Source: an uncultured Eubacterium sp.
GTDB taxonomy: Bacteria > Bacillota > Clostridia > Lachnospirales > Lachnospiraceae
Assembly (NCBI GenBank): GCA_947385775.1
Contig: CANDMI010000038.1
Coordinates: 1 to 35,317 of the forward strand
Direction: 5' to 3'
DNA length: 35,317 bases
The notes under the pieces were generated by a model. It made no database searches and was not told the DNA's origin. It saw nothing but the letters and a program-made list of their open reading frames with translations. Shown here in pieces: positions 8,086-16,318 of the stretch. The position numbers were made by a program, and so were the translations under genes. How positions within the stretch are numbered: the first letter of the stretch is position 1; the number at the start of each line of letters is the position of its first letter.

Positions 8086-9183
8086 TTACCTTCGCACCCT
8101 GGCCCCCTCTCCTCCCATAACCGCTTCCACTTCCTTTTTACTTGCCATCGAAGTATCCCCCGGCGTTGTCATCGCAAGCGCCCCATGCGCCGCCCCATAA
8201 TCCACCGCGTCCTGTGCATCCCCCGTCGCCATCAGCCCGTAAATCAGCCCGGAAGCAAAAGAATCACCGCCGCCTACACGGTCTAAAATCTCCAGGTTTT
8301 TATAGTCCTTAGACTGGTAAACCTTCCCATCCGACCAGCAGATCGCGCCCCAGTCATTTAGCGTCGCGGTCTTTACCGTGCGAAGCGTCGTTGCGACTGC
8401 TTTAAAATTCGGATATACCCTTGCCGCCTCGTTCACCATTTTTTCATACCCCGCCAGGTTCAGCTCCTTTAGCCCGGCGCCGTTGCCTTCGATTTCAAAG
8501 CCAAGACATGCCGTAAAGTCTTCCTCGTTTCCGATCATAACGTCTACGTACTTTGCAATCTCCCGGTTGACCTGCCTGGCCTTTTCCAGACCGCCGATCG
8601 CGCTCCACATAGACGGGCGGTAATTTAAATCATACGATACAACCGTGCCATATTTTTTCGCGGCTTTGATCGCCGCAACCGCCGTTTCACACGCCTGATC
8701 GGACAGCGCCGCGTAAATCCCTCCGGTATGGAACCACCGCGCGCCCAGCCTGCCAAAAATATAGTCAAAATCAAAATCCTTTGGCGAAGCCTTGGATATA
8801 GCGGTGTTTGCCCGGTCGGAGCAGCCAAGGGCGCCGCGGATGCCGTAGCCCCTTTCGGTGAAGTTAATGCCGTTTTTGCAAATCCGCCCAATCCCATCCG
8901 TATCCATCCAGTGAATCAGGGACGTGTCCACACCGCCCTGTAAAATAAAATCCTCCATCAACAGGCCCACTTCATTTTTCGCAAACGCCGTAACGATAGC
9001 CGTTTTCATCCCAAAACACCTGCGCAGCCCCCGCGCCACGTTATATTCCCCGCCGCCTTCCCATGCGCGAAAGCTCCTTGCGGTACGGATGCGCCCCTCC
9101 CCCGGGTCTAAACGCAGCATGACCTCCCCCAAGGATACCGCGTCATATGCGCAATCCCCCTTCGGACGTAAATTTAAATCCAT
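8086..9183 (-). CDS. kdgK: 2-keto-3-deoxygluconate kinase (PfkB family)
   Basis: 365 residues from ATG 9183, which has GGAGGT 6 bases upstream; an upstream in-frame ATG at 9258 would add 25 residues without such support. It phosphorylates 2-keto-3-deoxygluconate (KDG) to KDPG in the cytoplasm, the step between mannonate dehydratase and the aldolase. The PfkB signature near the C-terminus is DRVGGGDSFASGLIYGLM, with catalytic Asp at about residue 307; the N-terminal sugar-binding part reads SLGEVMLRLDPGEGR and EGGGEYNVARGL, typical of KdgK rather than fructokinase. It is the last gene of the minus-strand hexuronide operon, directly after the aldolase (92-base gap). Confidence 0.9.
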   Translation of the reverse strand: MDLNLRPKGDCAYDAVSLGEVMLRLDPGEGRIRTARSFRAWEGGGEYNVARGLRRCFGMKTAIVTAFAKNEVGLLMEDFILQGGVDTSLIHWMDTDGIGRICKNGINFTERGYGIRGALGCSDRANTAISKASPKDFDFDYIFGRLGARWFHTGGIYAALSDQACETAVAAIKAAKKYGTVVSYDLNYRPSMWSAIGGLEKARQVNREIAKYVDVMIGNEEDFTACLGFEIEGNGAGLKELNLAGYEKMVNEAARVYPNFKAVATTLRTVKTATLNDWGAICWSDGKVYQSKDYKNLEILDRVGGGDSFASGLIYGLMATGDAQDAVDYGAAHGALAMTTPGDTSMASKKEVEAVMGGEGARVRR

Positions 9184-9275
9184 TTTCTGACCTCCATAGT
9201 TTGAATTCATACTTTTTTCACACGCTTTAGCGCTATCCAACCAGCCAAACATATGCATATTTGAAACGTGTTATA

Positions 9276-9956
9276 CTATCCCCTTGCTTCCTCTATAATC
9301 CTGCACGACTGCGCGCAAAGCTCCGTAATCTCATCCCACCTTTTCTGCCCGATCAGTTCCGCCGTAACCATGTATGAGCCGCCACATGCCGCCACCATCG
9401 GGGCTTTCATATATTCCCCCAGGTTTTTTAAGGAAATGCCGCCGGTAGGCATAACCTGAAACATCGGAAACGGCGCGCTCATAGCCTTGATTTTCGCAAG
9501 GCCCCCGGACTGCTCCGCCGGGAAAAATTTTAACAGCTTTAAGCCCAGCTTTAACGCGGCATGGTATTCCGACGGCGTGGTGCATCCCGGATAGATCGGA
9601 ACGCAAAGCTCCTTTGCATACGCTACCAGCTCCGGGTCAAACCCAGGCGTTACGATAAACTTCGCCCCGGCATCTACAGCCTGATCCATCTGCCCTTTTT
9701 CCGTAACCGTACCCACGCCCACAAGCATCTGCGGGCAGGCTTCCGTCATCAGCTGGATTGCCTTAGGCGCCCCGGCCGCGCGAAACGTCACTTCCGCGGC
9801 AGGCACGCCCCCGGCGCATAACGCCTTTGCAAGAGGCGCCGCGTCCTCCGCTGGATTATCCAGCCTGATCACCGGGATAATGCCAATCTGTGAAATCTGT
9901 TTTGAAATGCGCTCCGTTACTTCAAAAAAATCTATTTGATTTCGTTCCTCATCCAT
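9276..9956 (-). CDS. eda: KDPG aldolase (2-dehydro-3-deoxy-phosphogluconate aldolase)
   Basis: 226 residues, a normal length for the class I KDPG/KHG aldolase family. It splits KDPG into pyruvate and glyceraldehyde-3-phosphate, the exit of the hexuronate pathway into glycolysis. The Schiff-base lysine is K143 in LLKFFPAE (E. coli K133), and the general acid/base glutamate is E55 in AEVTFR (E. coli E45). GTVT, TPGF and PTGG segments of the TIM barrel are all present. The N-terminus is about ten residues longer than the E. coli enzyme. An AAAGGG stands about 12 bases before ATG 9956. Neighbours KdgK and the SDR reductase on the same strand supply the context. Confidence 0.93.
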   Translation of the reverse strand: MDEERNQIDFFEVTERISKQISQIGIIPVIRLDNPAEDAAPLAKALCAGGVPAAEVTFRAAGAPKAIQLMTEACPQMLVGVGTVTEKGQMDQAVDAGAKFIVTPGFDPELVAYAKELCVPIYPGCTTPSEYHAALKLGLKLLKFFPAEQSGGLAKIKAMSAPFPMFQVMPTGGISLKNLGEYMKAPMVAACGGSYMVTAELIGQKRWDEITELCAQSCRIIEEARG

Positions 9957-10036
9957 ATTTTAAGGATTCCCTTTCTTAACTAGCTAAAGCCTGCCAGTGT
10001 CTTTTCATAATATACGTTTTGCTCCTGTCCAAACAG

Positions 10037-10882
10037 CTACACCCCACTGTAAGCCGCAAACCCCGCATCGATCGGCAGCACAACGCCCGTCACCGCGCTG
10101 GCGGCTTTCTCGTCGCACAGGAAAAACACGCCGCCTAAAAGCTCCTCGCTCTCCACAAACCGTCCGGTCGGCGTGCCGTTTAAAATCTTTTTGGAACGCG
10201 CCGTCGGCGTGCCGTCTTTTTGAAACAAAAGCGCATGGTTTTGATTAGACACCAAAAATCCCGGGGCAATGGCGTTGCATCGGATGCCGCTGCCTGCAAA
10301 ATGAGTGGCAAGCCACTGTGTAAAGTTGGATATTGCCGCTTTTGCGCCGGAATAGGCCGGAATCTTCGTAAGCGGGGTATAGGCATTCATAGAAGAAATA
10401 TTTAAAATGCAGCCCTTCTTTTTTTCCACCATATCTTTTGCAAACGCCTGGGTCGGGAGCAGCGCGCCCTGGAAATTCAGCTTAAACACAAAGTCCACCC
10501 CATCTGAATCCAGATCAAAAAATGTTTTCTGCCCTTCCTTTGCTTCATGCTGGTATTCATTGTCCGTGGTCGCTTTCGGGCTGTTGCCGCCCGCCCCGTT
10601 TACCAGGATGTCGCATGGCCCCAGCTCCTTTACTACCTGCTTATGGACATGGGCAAGGGCTTTCGGGTCTAAGACATCCGCCTTGTACCCTTCGCAGATA
10701 AAGCCCTCCGCTTTACATTCCTCCGCCAGCTTTTTTACTGCTTCCTCATTTAAATCCAACGCCGCAACCTTAGCGCCCGCCTGGGCAAACGCCCGGGCCA
10801 TCGTCCCGCAGAGAGCGCCACCCGCGCCTGTTACGACCGCTACTTTTCCATCAAACGATACCTGATAGGGTAAATCCAGCAT
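10037..10882 (-). CDS. uxuB: SDR-family D-mannonate oxidoreductase (fructuronate reductase)
   Basis: 281 residues of the classical short-chain dehydrogenase fold. The cofactor motif is TGAGGALCG (residues 18-26), the NAG-type motif is NGAGG at 96, and the catalytic residues are S163/S164, Y177 and K181 (YSGAK). In B. subtilis the fructuronate reductase step of glucuronate breakdown is done by an SDR protein (YjmF/UxuB) instead of the long-chain dehydrogenase of E. coli, and the gene order here (UxaC, then this SDR, then Eda, KdgK) fits that role: D-fructuronate to D-mannonate with NADH. The ribosome site AGGACGG precedes ATG 10882. The upstream 123-base gap has a hairpin and a promoter-like pair, so this gene and the two after it may also be transcribed separately. 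Another sugar-acid substrate is possible but less likely. Confidence 0.8.
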   Translation of the reverse strand: MLDLPYQVSFDGKVAVVTGAGGALCGTMARAFAQAGAKVAALDLNEEAVKKLAEECKAEGFICEGYKADVLDPKALAHVHKQVVKELGPCDILVNGAGGNSPKATTDNEYQHEAKEGQKTFFDLDSDGVDFVFKLNFQGALLPTQAFAKDMVEKKKGCILNISSMNAYTPLTKIPAYSGAKAAISNFTQWLATHFAGSGIRCNAIAPGFLVSNQNHALLFQKDGTPTARSKKILNGTPTGRFVESEELLGGVFFLCDEKAASAVTGVVLPIDAGFAAYSGV

Positions 10883-10946
10883 AATTTATCCGTCCTTTCT
10901 GATAAAAACATCCGTTTACAAATTTTTACTTTCATGCCGTATATAG

Positions 10947-10977
10947 ATTATACAATTCTAACTGTACCTGTGGTCAA
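10947..10977 (-). promoter_or_regulatory. Possible internal promoter before the SDR-eda-kdgK segment
   Basis: On the minus strand TTGACC (10972-10977) and a perfect TATAAT (10947-10952) are 19 bases apart, wider than the ideal 17. It lies 64 bases or more upstream of the SDR start. The spacing makes it a weak or regulated promoter if real. Confidence 0.4.
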
Positions 10978-10984
10978 AACAATC

Positions 10985-11003
10985 TGCCAATAGAGTATTG
11001 GCA
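10985..11003 (-). terminator. Hairpin after uxaC, possible attenuator
   Basis: TGCCAATA-GAG-TATTGGCA is a perfect 8-bp inverted repeat with a 3-base loop, starting 3 bases after the uxaC stop. On the minus strand it is followed by GATTGTTTTGA, which is only weakly T-rich, so it may stall or trim transcripts more than end them. Confidence 0.4.
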
Positions 11004-11005
11004 TC

Positions 11006-12400
11006 TCAAAAAAGAAAAAATCTCTTCGTATTATAATAGCAAAGATCCGAAACCAGCCTTTCAAGCTGCCCCCGCTCATCCGGGTACTGGCCGCTTTCTA
11101 CCCATTCCCCGAAAAGCTCACAGAGCACGCGCCGAAAATATTCGTGCCTCGTATAGCTTAAAAACGACCTGGAATCCGTCAGCATCCCTACAAATGTCCC
11201 AAGCGCTCCATTTGCCGCAAGCTCCGTTAGCTGCGCGCGCATACCGGGGCGGCTGTCGTTAAACCACCAAGCGCTGCCCTGCTGGAGCCTGCCGGGTACG
11301 CCCCCGCCCTGGAAACAGGCCATAATCGTAGCGATCGCCGTGTTATCCGTTGGATCCAGGGAATATAAGATCATCTTTGGAAGCCCGTCATTTTCCACAA
11401 ACGCATTCAAAAGCGGGGCAAGGTTTTCCACGCCGGAGCGGCTGTTGACCGCGTCATAGCCCGTATCCGGCCCCAGGTTTTGAAACTGCCTCTTATTATT
11501 GTCACGCAGACAGCCAAAATGGATCTGCATAACCCAGTTTAACTGCGCATACCGCTTCGCGCAGGCGATCGTAACCAACGTCTTATAAGCGTCCGCGTCC
11601 CCTTTATCCACAGGCCGCCCCTCCATCGCCGCCGCAAACCCCCGGTCCGCCCGCTCTAAGTCCGGTTTTTCATACATGCAGTAATCAAGCCCATGGTCCG
11701 CGCATACGCACCCGTGCCCGTCAAAATATTCCATGCGCCGTGTTAAGGCGCTTACCACATCTTTCGTCCCATTTATGGAAAACCCGCAGACTTCGGAAAG
11801 CTTTTTGATATATTCCGAAAATCCGGCCTTTTCCATATTTACCGCCTTATCCGGGCGAAACGCCGGGTAAACCTTTGCGGGCATATCGGAATCCGCCGCC
11901 AAAACCTCATGCCAGTGCAGATCGTCCGCCGGGTCGTCCGTGGTGCAAAGGGCCTGTACCTGAAATTTTTCTAAAAACCCCCTTGCCGAACAGCCCTTTA
12001 ACTGCTCGCTGCACTGGTCATAAATCTGGTCCGCGTTTTGCGCATTTAAGGTCTTTGTAATGCCAAAGGCCCGCTGCAATTCCAAGTGGCTCCAGTGATA
12101 AACCGGATTTCCAATAAACATCGGCATGGCCTTTGCAAAGGCGCGGAATTTCTCTCTTGGCTGCGCGTCCCCGCTCACTTGCTCCTCTAATGCGCCTGCC
12201 GCCCGCATCAGCCGCCATTTATAATGGTCGCCCCCAAGCCAAAGCTGTGCGATATTATCAAATTTACGATCCTGCGCAAGCTCTTTCGGGTCGATGTGGC
12301 AATGATAATCCAAGATCGGCAGATTTTTTGCCACGTCATGATACAGCCATTTTGCAGTATCCGTGGACAGCAAAAAATCCTCGTCCATAAACCTCCTCAT
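11006..12400 (-). CDS. uxaC: Glucuronate (uronate) isomerase
   Basis: 464 residues, close to E. coli UxaC (470). It interconverts D-glucuronate and D-fructuronate (and galacturonate/tagaturonate) as an amidohydrolase-fold enzyme in the cytoplasm. The N-terminus MRRFMDEDFLL aligns with the E. coli MTPFMTEDFLL, and the metal-binding DYHCH motif gives H33 and H35; GDHYKWRLMR and the later SRPGMRAQLTELA segment are also characteristic. I chose ATG 12400 because GGAGG lies 6 bases upstream and the N-terminus then matches the family; the ATG at 12388 would put AGGAGG only 3 bases away, and longer frames lack ribosome sites. It follows uxuA on the same strand with a 57-base gap. Confidence 0.95.
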   Translation of the reverse strand: MRRFMDEDFLLSTDTAKWLYHDVAKNLPILDYHCHIDPKELAQDRKFDNIAQLWLGGDHYKWRLMRAAGALEEQVSGDAQPREKFRAFAKAMPMFIGNPVYHWSHLELQRAFGITKTLNAQNADQIYDQCSEQLKGCSARGFLEKFQVQALCTTDDPADDLHWHEVLAADSDMPAKVYPAFRPDKAVNMEKAGFSEYIKKLSEVCGFSINGTKDVVSALTRRMEYFDGHGCVCADHGLDYCMYEKPDLERADRGFAAAMEGRPVDKGDADAYKTLVTIACAKRYAQLNWVMQIHFGCLRDNNKRQFQNLGPDTGYDAVNSRSGVENLAPLLNAFVENDGLPKMILYSLDPTDNTAIATIMACFQGGGVPGRLQQGSAWWFNDSRPGMRAQLTELAANGALGTFVGMLTDSRSFLSYTRHEYFRRVLCELFGEWVESGQYPDERGQLERLVSDLCYYNTKRFFLF

Positions 12401-12457
12401 ACAATCCCTCCGTTTCGACTTATTTGTCACAGCAAACCTTTCGCTTTCCTGCAACGC

Positions 12458-13534
12458 TTATTTACAAATCTTCCCTTCCGTCTTTTCCAGCATATCCCAG
12501 CAGCCCCAAAGGTACATGATCCCAAGGGCGCGGTCGTAAAGCCCATAGCCCGGCCTGCACTGTTCTCCCCAGATGTGCCGCCCATGATCTGGGCGCACGT
12601 AACCTGTGTAACCGCAATCGTGATACGCCTTTACGATATCCAAAATGCCCGTATCCCCGTCGCAGTCCCTATGGGAAGCTTCCGTAAAATCCCCGTTTGG
12701 GTAATGCTTTACATTGCGGATATGGGCAAACGCAATACGGCTGCAAAAGGCGCGCACAATATCCGCCACATTGTTTTTCGGATTCGCCGAAAGGGAGCCG
12801 GAGCAAAGGCACAGGCAGTTGTACGGATCGTCCACCAGCTTCAGGAAACGCGCGATGGATTCCTTATCGCAAAGCAGGCGCGGCAGGCCAAAAATATCCC
12901 AGGGCGGGTCGTCGGAATGGATCGCCAGTTTAATCCCGGTTTCATGGCAGACCGGCATAACCGCTTCCAGAAAATATTTCAGGTTTTCCCACAGCTTTTC
13001 CTTTGTAACCGGACGGTAGGCTTCAAATAATTCATCCAGCTTTTGCATACGCTGCGGCTCCCAGCCCGGGAAGGTCATGCCGTGGAGGTTTTTTAGGATA
13101 TAATCCGCCATTTCCTTATAATCGCCCTGAATCCGGCCTTTTTCATAATATAGCGCGTTAGAGCCGTCCTCCAGCGGATGAAACAGGTCGGTCCTTGTCC
13201 AGTCAAAAACCGGCATGAAATTATAGGTGACGACTTTTACCCCAAACTTTGCCAGATTGCGCAGCGTGGTTTTGTAGTTTTCGATATACCGCTCCCTGGA
13301 AGGCTTTCCGATTTTTATATCGTCATGGACGTTGACGCTTTCTACCACTTCCATATGAAACCCCGCGCCCTCAATCCGGCGGCGCGCCTTTTCGATCTCT
13401 TCCACTTCCCAGACCTCTCCGGCCTGCTTATCATGCAGCGCCCACACCAGCCCGGTAACGCCCGGGATCTGCCGGATCATTTCCGGCGTGATGCTGTCGT
13501 TTCCATCGCCATACCAGCGAAATGTCATTTGCAT
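12458..13534 (-). CDS. uxuA: Mannonate dehydratase
   Basis: 358 residues, typical length. It dehydrates D-mannonate to 2-keto-3-deoxygluconate. The start MTFRWYG and the segment GEVWEVEEIEKAR are family hallmarks. Metal ligands known from the Streptococcus suis enzyme (His199, Cys237, His266, Asp310) correspond to H206 (IHSDDPP), C244 (CLCSGSL), H271 (AHIRNVKH) and D316 (RPDHGRH), so the site is complete. GGAGG is 8 bases before ATG 13534; a second ATG two codons in is too far from it. The gene lies between the GH3 gene (57 bases upstream) and uxaC. Confidence 0.96.
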   Translation of the reverse strand: MQMTFRWYGDGNDSITPEMIRQIPGVTGLVWALHDKQAGEVWEVEEIEKARRRIEGAGFHMEVVESVNVHDDIKIGKPSRERYIENYKTTLRNLAKFGVKVVTYNFMPVFDWTRTDLFHPLEDGSNALYYEKGRIQGDYKEMADYILKNLHGMTFPGWEPQRMQKLDELFEAYRPVTKEKLWENLKYFLEAVMPVCHETGIKLAIHSDDPPWDIFGLPRLLCDKESIARFLKLVDDPYNCLCLCSGSLSANPKNNVADIVRAFCSRIAFAHIRNVKHYPNGDFTEASHRDCDGDTGILDIVKAYHDCGYTGYVRPDHGRHIWGEQCRPGYGLYDRALGIMYLWGCWDMLEKTEGKICK

Positions 13535-13591
13535 CCTGCTTTCCTCCTCGCATTTTCATCTCTGTCCAAAAGCGCTTCCTTTGCCATGCCA

Positions 13592-15367
13592 TTAAAGCTG
13601 CGTATCAAACAGCCCGCAAAACGCGCCCACCGGATCTTTTCCTTTAAACGCCCCTTCTCCCGTCATCAGCTTGTCCACAAGCGCATCCAGGGTCACAGGC
13701 TTACTGTCATATGCGTTGATATACGTCCTGGCCTGAGGGATATCCGCCAGCACAAACGGATACTGGACGCTGACCACTACCACCGGAAGTTCAAACACAT
13801 ACCACGGGATCTCGCCGCCGCCCTTTGTCATGCCAAACGCCGGGCGCGCCACAGGCTGGAAACCGCCTGCGATGTCCACGAGGGTCAGAATCAGATCCTG
13901 GTTTTCCCGAAATTCCTTGATCGGCGTTTTTCCGGCAAAATAAAGGTTCAGATCCGGTTTTTCCCCGGCTTCCATTTTTTTCATCATCTGTTCCATCGGG
14001 CTTTCATAAATAAACGCGTCAAACCCTTTTTTGATCAGCCGTTCTTGCAGCTCCTTTGCAGGGTTCGCCTTTGACGCGCCAAACACGGAAGCAAGCCCCG
14101 GGGCGGACAGCCCCTTTACATAGACGATCATAATCCTTTTATAACGCTCCGGTGTGATCGGAAGCACGTTTTTATCTTTATATTTTACAAGCGTGATCGC
14201 ATGGTCGGTAATCTCTTTTTGCATATCCAAATGGGCCGTACACCCAATAACGTTTTTCATCTGCCCTTTATCCGGCGTAATCTCCTTCTTATCCTTTTTC
14301 GAAAGCCCCATATGGGCTTTGAGCGCAAGTATCCGGCGCAACGCGTCGTCTAAGCGTTCCTGCGTAATCCTTCCATCCAGATACCCCTGCTTCATGCTGG
14401 CAAAATCTTCGTCCATTTCATTAAAAAATAAAAACATGTCCACTCCGGCGGCGATCGCGCAAGGAAGCGCGTCCGAACGCTTCATCCGGCAGGTCAGCCC
14501 CACCATATGGGACGCGTCGGTAAGTATCATCCCGTTAAATCCGAGCTTCTCCCGCAGCAAACCCTGAATCAGCTCCGGCGAAAGCGTGGCGGGCATCATC
14601 TCCTCATCCGTAAGCTTTGGGTTAAAATGGCGGGCGTACGCCGGCTGCATAATATGGCCTGCCATGATCGCGTCCAGCCCGTTATCGATCAAAGTCTGAT
14701 ACACCATGCCAAAGGTATTGTCCCATTCCTCACAGCTTAACGTATTTACACTATTTGCCACATGCTGGTCACGAAAATCCAGTCCGTCTCCCGGAAAATG
14801 CTTGGCCGCACAGCAAAAACCCGGATTGGCATGGGCGCCGTCCATATATGCTTTTGCCATTTCCGCCACCCGCTTTGGGTCATTTCCATAGGTGCGAAGC
14901 CCGATCACCGGGTTTTCCCAATTATACATAATATCGCTGACCGGGGCAAATGACAGGTTGCATCCGATCGCCGCCGCTTCCTTATTTGCCATATAGCCCA
15001 GCTGATACGCATAGTCCACGTTTCCGGTAGCCGCGATTTTCGTCTGGCTCCCGATCATCGTCCCGTCCACACAGGCCCCGTCCCCGCCGTTTTCCGTATT
15101 GCACGCGATGATCAGCGGGATCTTGCTGTTTTCCTGCAAAATACGGTTTTGCTCATAAACCTCCTCCGCCGTCCCCGGGTTATACCGGATGCCGCCGATA
15201 TGGTAATCCTGCACCGTCATCTTTAAATAGGATTCCTCCCTGCTGGAACCCATATTGAAAAAAAGCTGCCCGATTTTTTCATCCAGCGTCATATCCGCGA
15301 TCGTATCCTCTACCCATTTGCAGTCTTCGTCCGTTAAATAAAACGGCTTTGCCTTCATATCTACCAT
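13592..15367 (-). CDS. Glycoside hydrolase family 3, NagZ-type beta-N-acetylhexosaminidase-like
   Basis: 591 residues: an N-terminal (beta/alpha)8 barrel (about 20-360) and an additional C-terminal alpha/beta domain (about 370-590), as in the two-domain Gram-positive NagZ enzymes, whereas E. coli NagZ has only the barrel. The signature KHFPGDGLDFRDQH (K189-H202) matches the NagZ pattern KH(F/I)PG(H/D)Gx4D(S/T)H with Gln in place of Ser/Thr, giving the Asp200-His202 acid/base pair; the nucleophile should be D284 in ILTDASHM. No signal peptide is seen, so it acts in the cytoplasm on imported sugars. AGGAGG stands 7 bases before ATG 15367. Being inside a hexuronate operon points to an oligosaccharide that contains both a uronic acid and a second sugar, possibly an N-acetylhexosamine; substrate is inference. 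Confidence 0.8.
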   Translation of the reverse strand: MVDMKAKPFYLTDEDCKWVEDTIADMTLDEKIGQLFFNMGSSREESYLKMTVQDYHIGGIRYNPGTAEEVYEQNRILQENSKIPLIIACNTENGGDGACVDGTMIGSQTKIAATGNVDYAYQLGYMANKEAAAIGCNLSFAPVSDIMYNWENPVIGLRTYGNDPKRVAEMAKAYMDGAHANPGFCCAAKHFPGDGLDFRDQHVANSVNTLSCEEWDNTFGMVYQTLIDNGLDAIMAGHIMQPAYARHFNPKLTDEEMMPATLSPELIQGLLREKLGFNGMILTDASHMVGLTCRMKRSDALPCAIAAGVDMFLFFNEMDEDFASMKQGYLDGRITQERLDDALRRILALKAHMGLSKKDKKEITPDKGQMKNVIGCTAHLDMQKEITDHAITLVKYKDKNVLPITPERYKRIMIVYVKGLSAPGLASVFGASKANPAKELQERLIKKGFDAFIYESPMEQMMKKMEAGEKPDLNLYFAGKTPIKEFRENQDLILTLVDIAGGFQPVARPAFGMTKGGGEIPWYVFELPVVVVSVQYPFVLADIPQARTYINAYDSKPVTLDALVDKLMTGEGAFKGKDPVGAFCGLFDTQL

Positions 15368-15432
15368 TTAAGCCCCTCCTGGATAAATTTTATTTTTTTA
15401 TGATTAAATAAAAGTTAAATAAAAGTTATTTT

Positions 15433-16278
15433 TCACTTTAGATTTTCTAAAAATTCCTGTATTTTTTTCTCCTGATAATCTCCTGTATAAGTCCCGTCCA
15501 AAAGCCGCTTTAATCCCTTTTCCGTAAATTCCAGCCAGCTTTTGCCCTCTGACCGCACAAGTACCGGGTAAAAGCAGACCCCGTTTTTCTCCGCCGCTTT
15601 TAAATCCCCGGGAGCGTCCCCGCACATTAAAATACGTTCTTTGCCATAGCCGTATTTTGCCAGCTCGCCGATGCAAAACGCCTTCGTCCCCGCATCCTGT
15701 GCCAGCACAAGATCCGTATGGCCAAGCAGGCCCCACCGCCGCCATTCCGCTAACACCGCATCCCGATTGGCGCTGGATACGACCGCCACATCCGCGTATC
15801 GGTGGGCGTATTCCAGCGCTTCTTTTACATGGGGAAACGGTTTTTTCACCTCATCGCAAAGCTCCCCGATTTTTTCATTTACCGCCCGGCTCCACTCATA
15901 TGCCGCCATTAAACAGGGGCTTTTCCCATTTTCATCAACCGCTTTTTTAAGCGCTTCATTAGAAAGCTCCGGCGCCTCTTCCACCCATCGGGCTAGGGAA
16001 TCTAAGTCCGCAATCCGGCAGTGCCGCCCGTCTATTTCCCGCAAAGCATACAAAAGCCCTTTAAAACGGTTCACCCCGCGGGTCATGGAATACAGGTTTA
16101 TTTCATTCCAGCGTTTTAAAATCTCATCCTGCCACTTTTGCAGCTTCCACTGGCGCACCATGCACGGCCCAAAGCACTGGAAATGCTTTATATTCATCGT
16201 ATCCATCGCGCAGCCGTCACTGTCTACGCATACCAGGTAATCTTTTTTCTTTTCATAACCCCAAAAAACGCCGCCCAT
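15433..16278 (-). CDS. HAD-superfamily hydrolase in the hexuronide operon
   Basis: 281 residues. HAD motifs are all present: motif I VDSDGCAMDT (D19, D21), motif II VVSSAN (S168/S169), a lysine near K199 in DAGTKAF, and motif IV MCGDAPGDLKAA (D221, D225). A helical cap of about 110 residues sits between motifs I and II (C1-type cap). It is most likely a phosphatase for a small phosphorylated metabolite. AGGACGG stands 7 bases before ATG 16278, and the gene sits between the transporter (40-base gap) and the GH3 gene (64-base gap), so it is co-transcribed with them. Its substrate cannot be read from sequence; a role in removing a dead-end sugar phosphate is only a suggestion. Confidence 0.75.
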   Translation of the reverse strand: MGGVFWGYEKKKDYLVCVDSDGCAMDTMNIKHFQCFGPCMVRQWKLQKWQDEILKRWNEINLYSMTRGVNRFKGLLYALREIDGRHCRIADLDSLARWVEEAPELSNEALKKAVDENGKSPCLMAAYEWSRAVNEKIGELCDEVKKPFPHVKEALEYAHRYADVAVVSSANRDAVLAEWRRWGLLGHTDLVLAQDAGTKAFCIGELAKYGYGKERILMCGDAPGDLKAAEKNGVCFYPVLVRSEGKSWLEFTEKGLKRLLDGTYTGDYQEKKIQEFLENLK

Positions 16279-16318
16279 TTTCCACCGTCCTTTTTATGCC
16301 AATTTATCTGCTTTTATT

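Noticed and set aside
12224-14074. Long antisense frames (268 and 298 codons) opposite uxaC, uxuA and the GH3 gene
   Set aside because: They are shadows of well-supported minus-strand genes with GC-rich third positions; composition is biased and no motif is seen.
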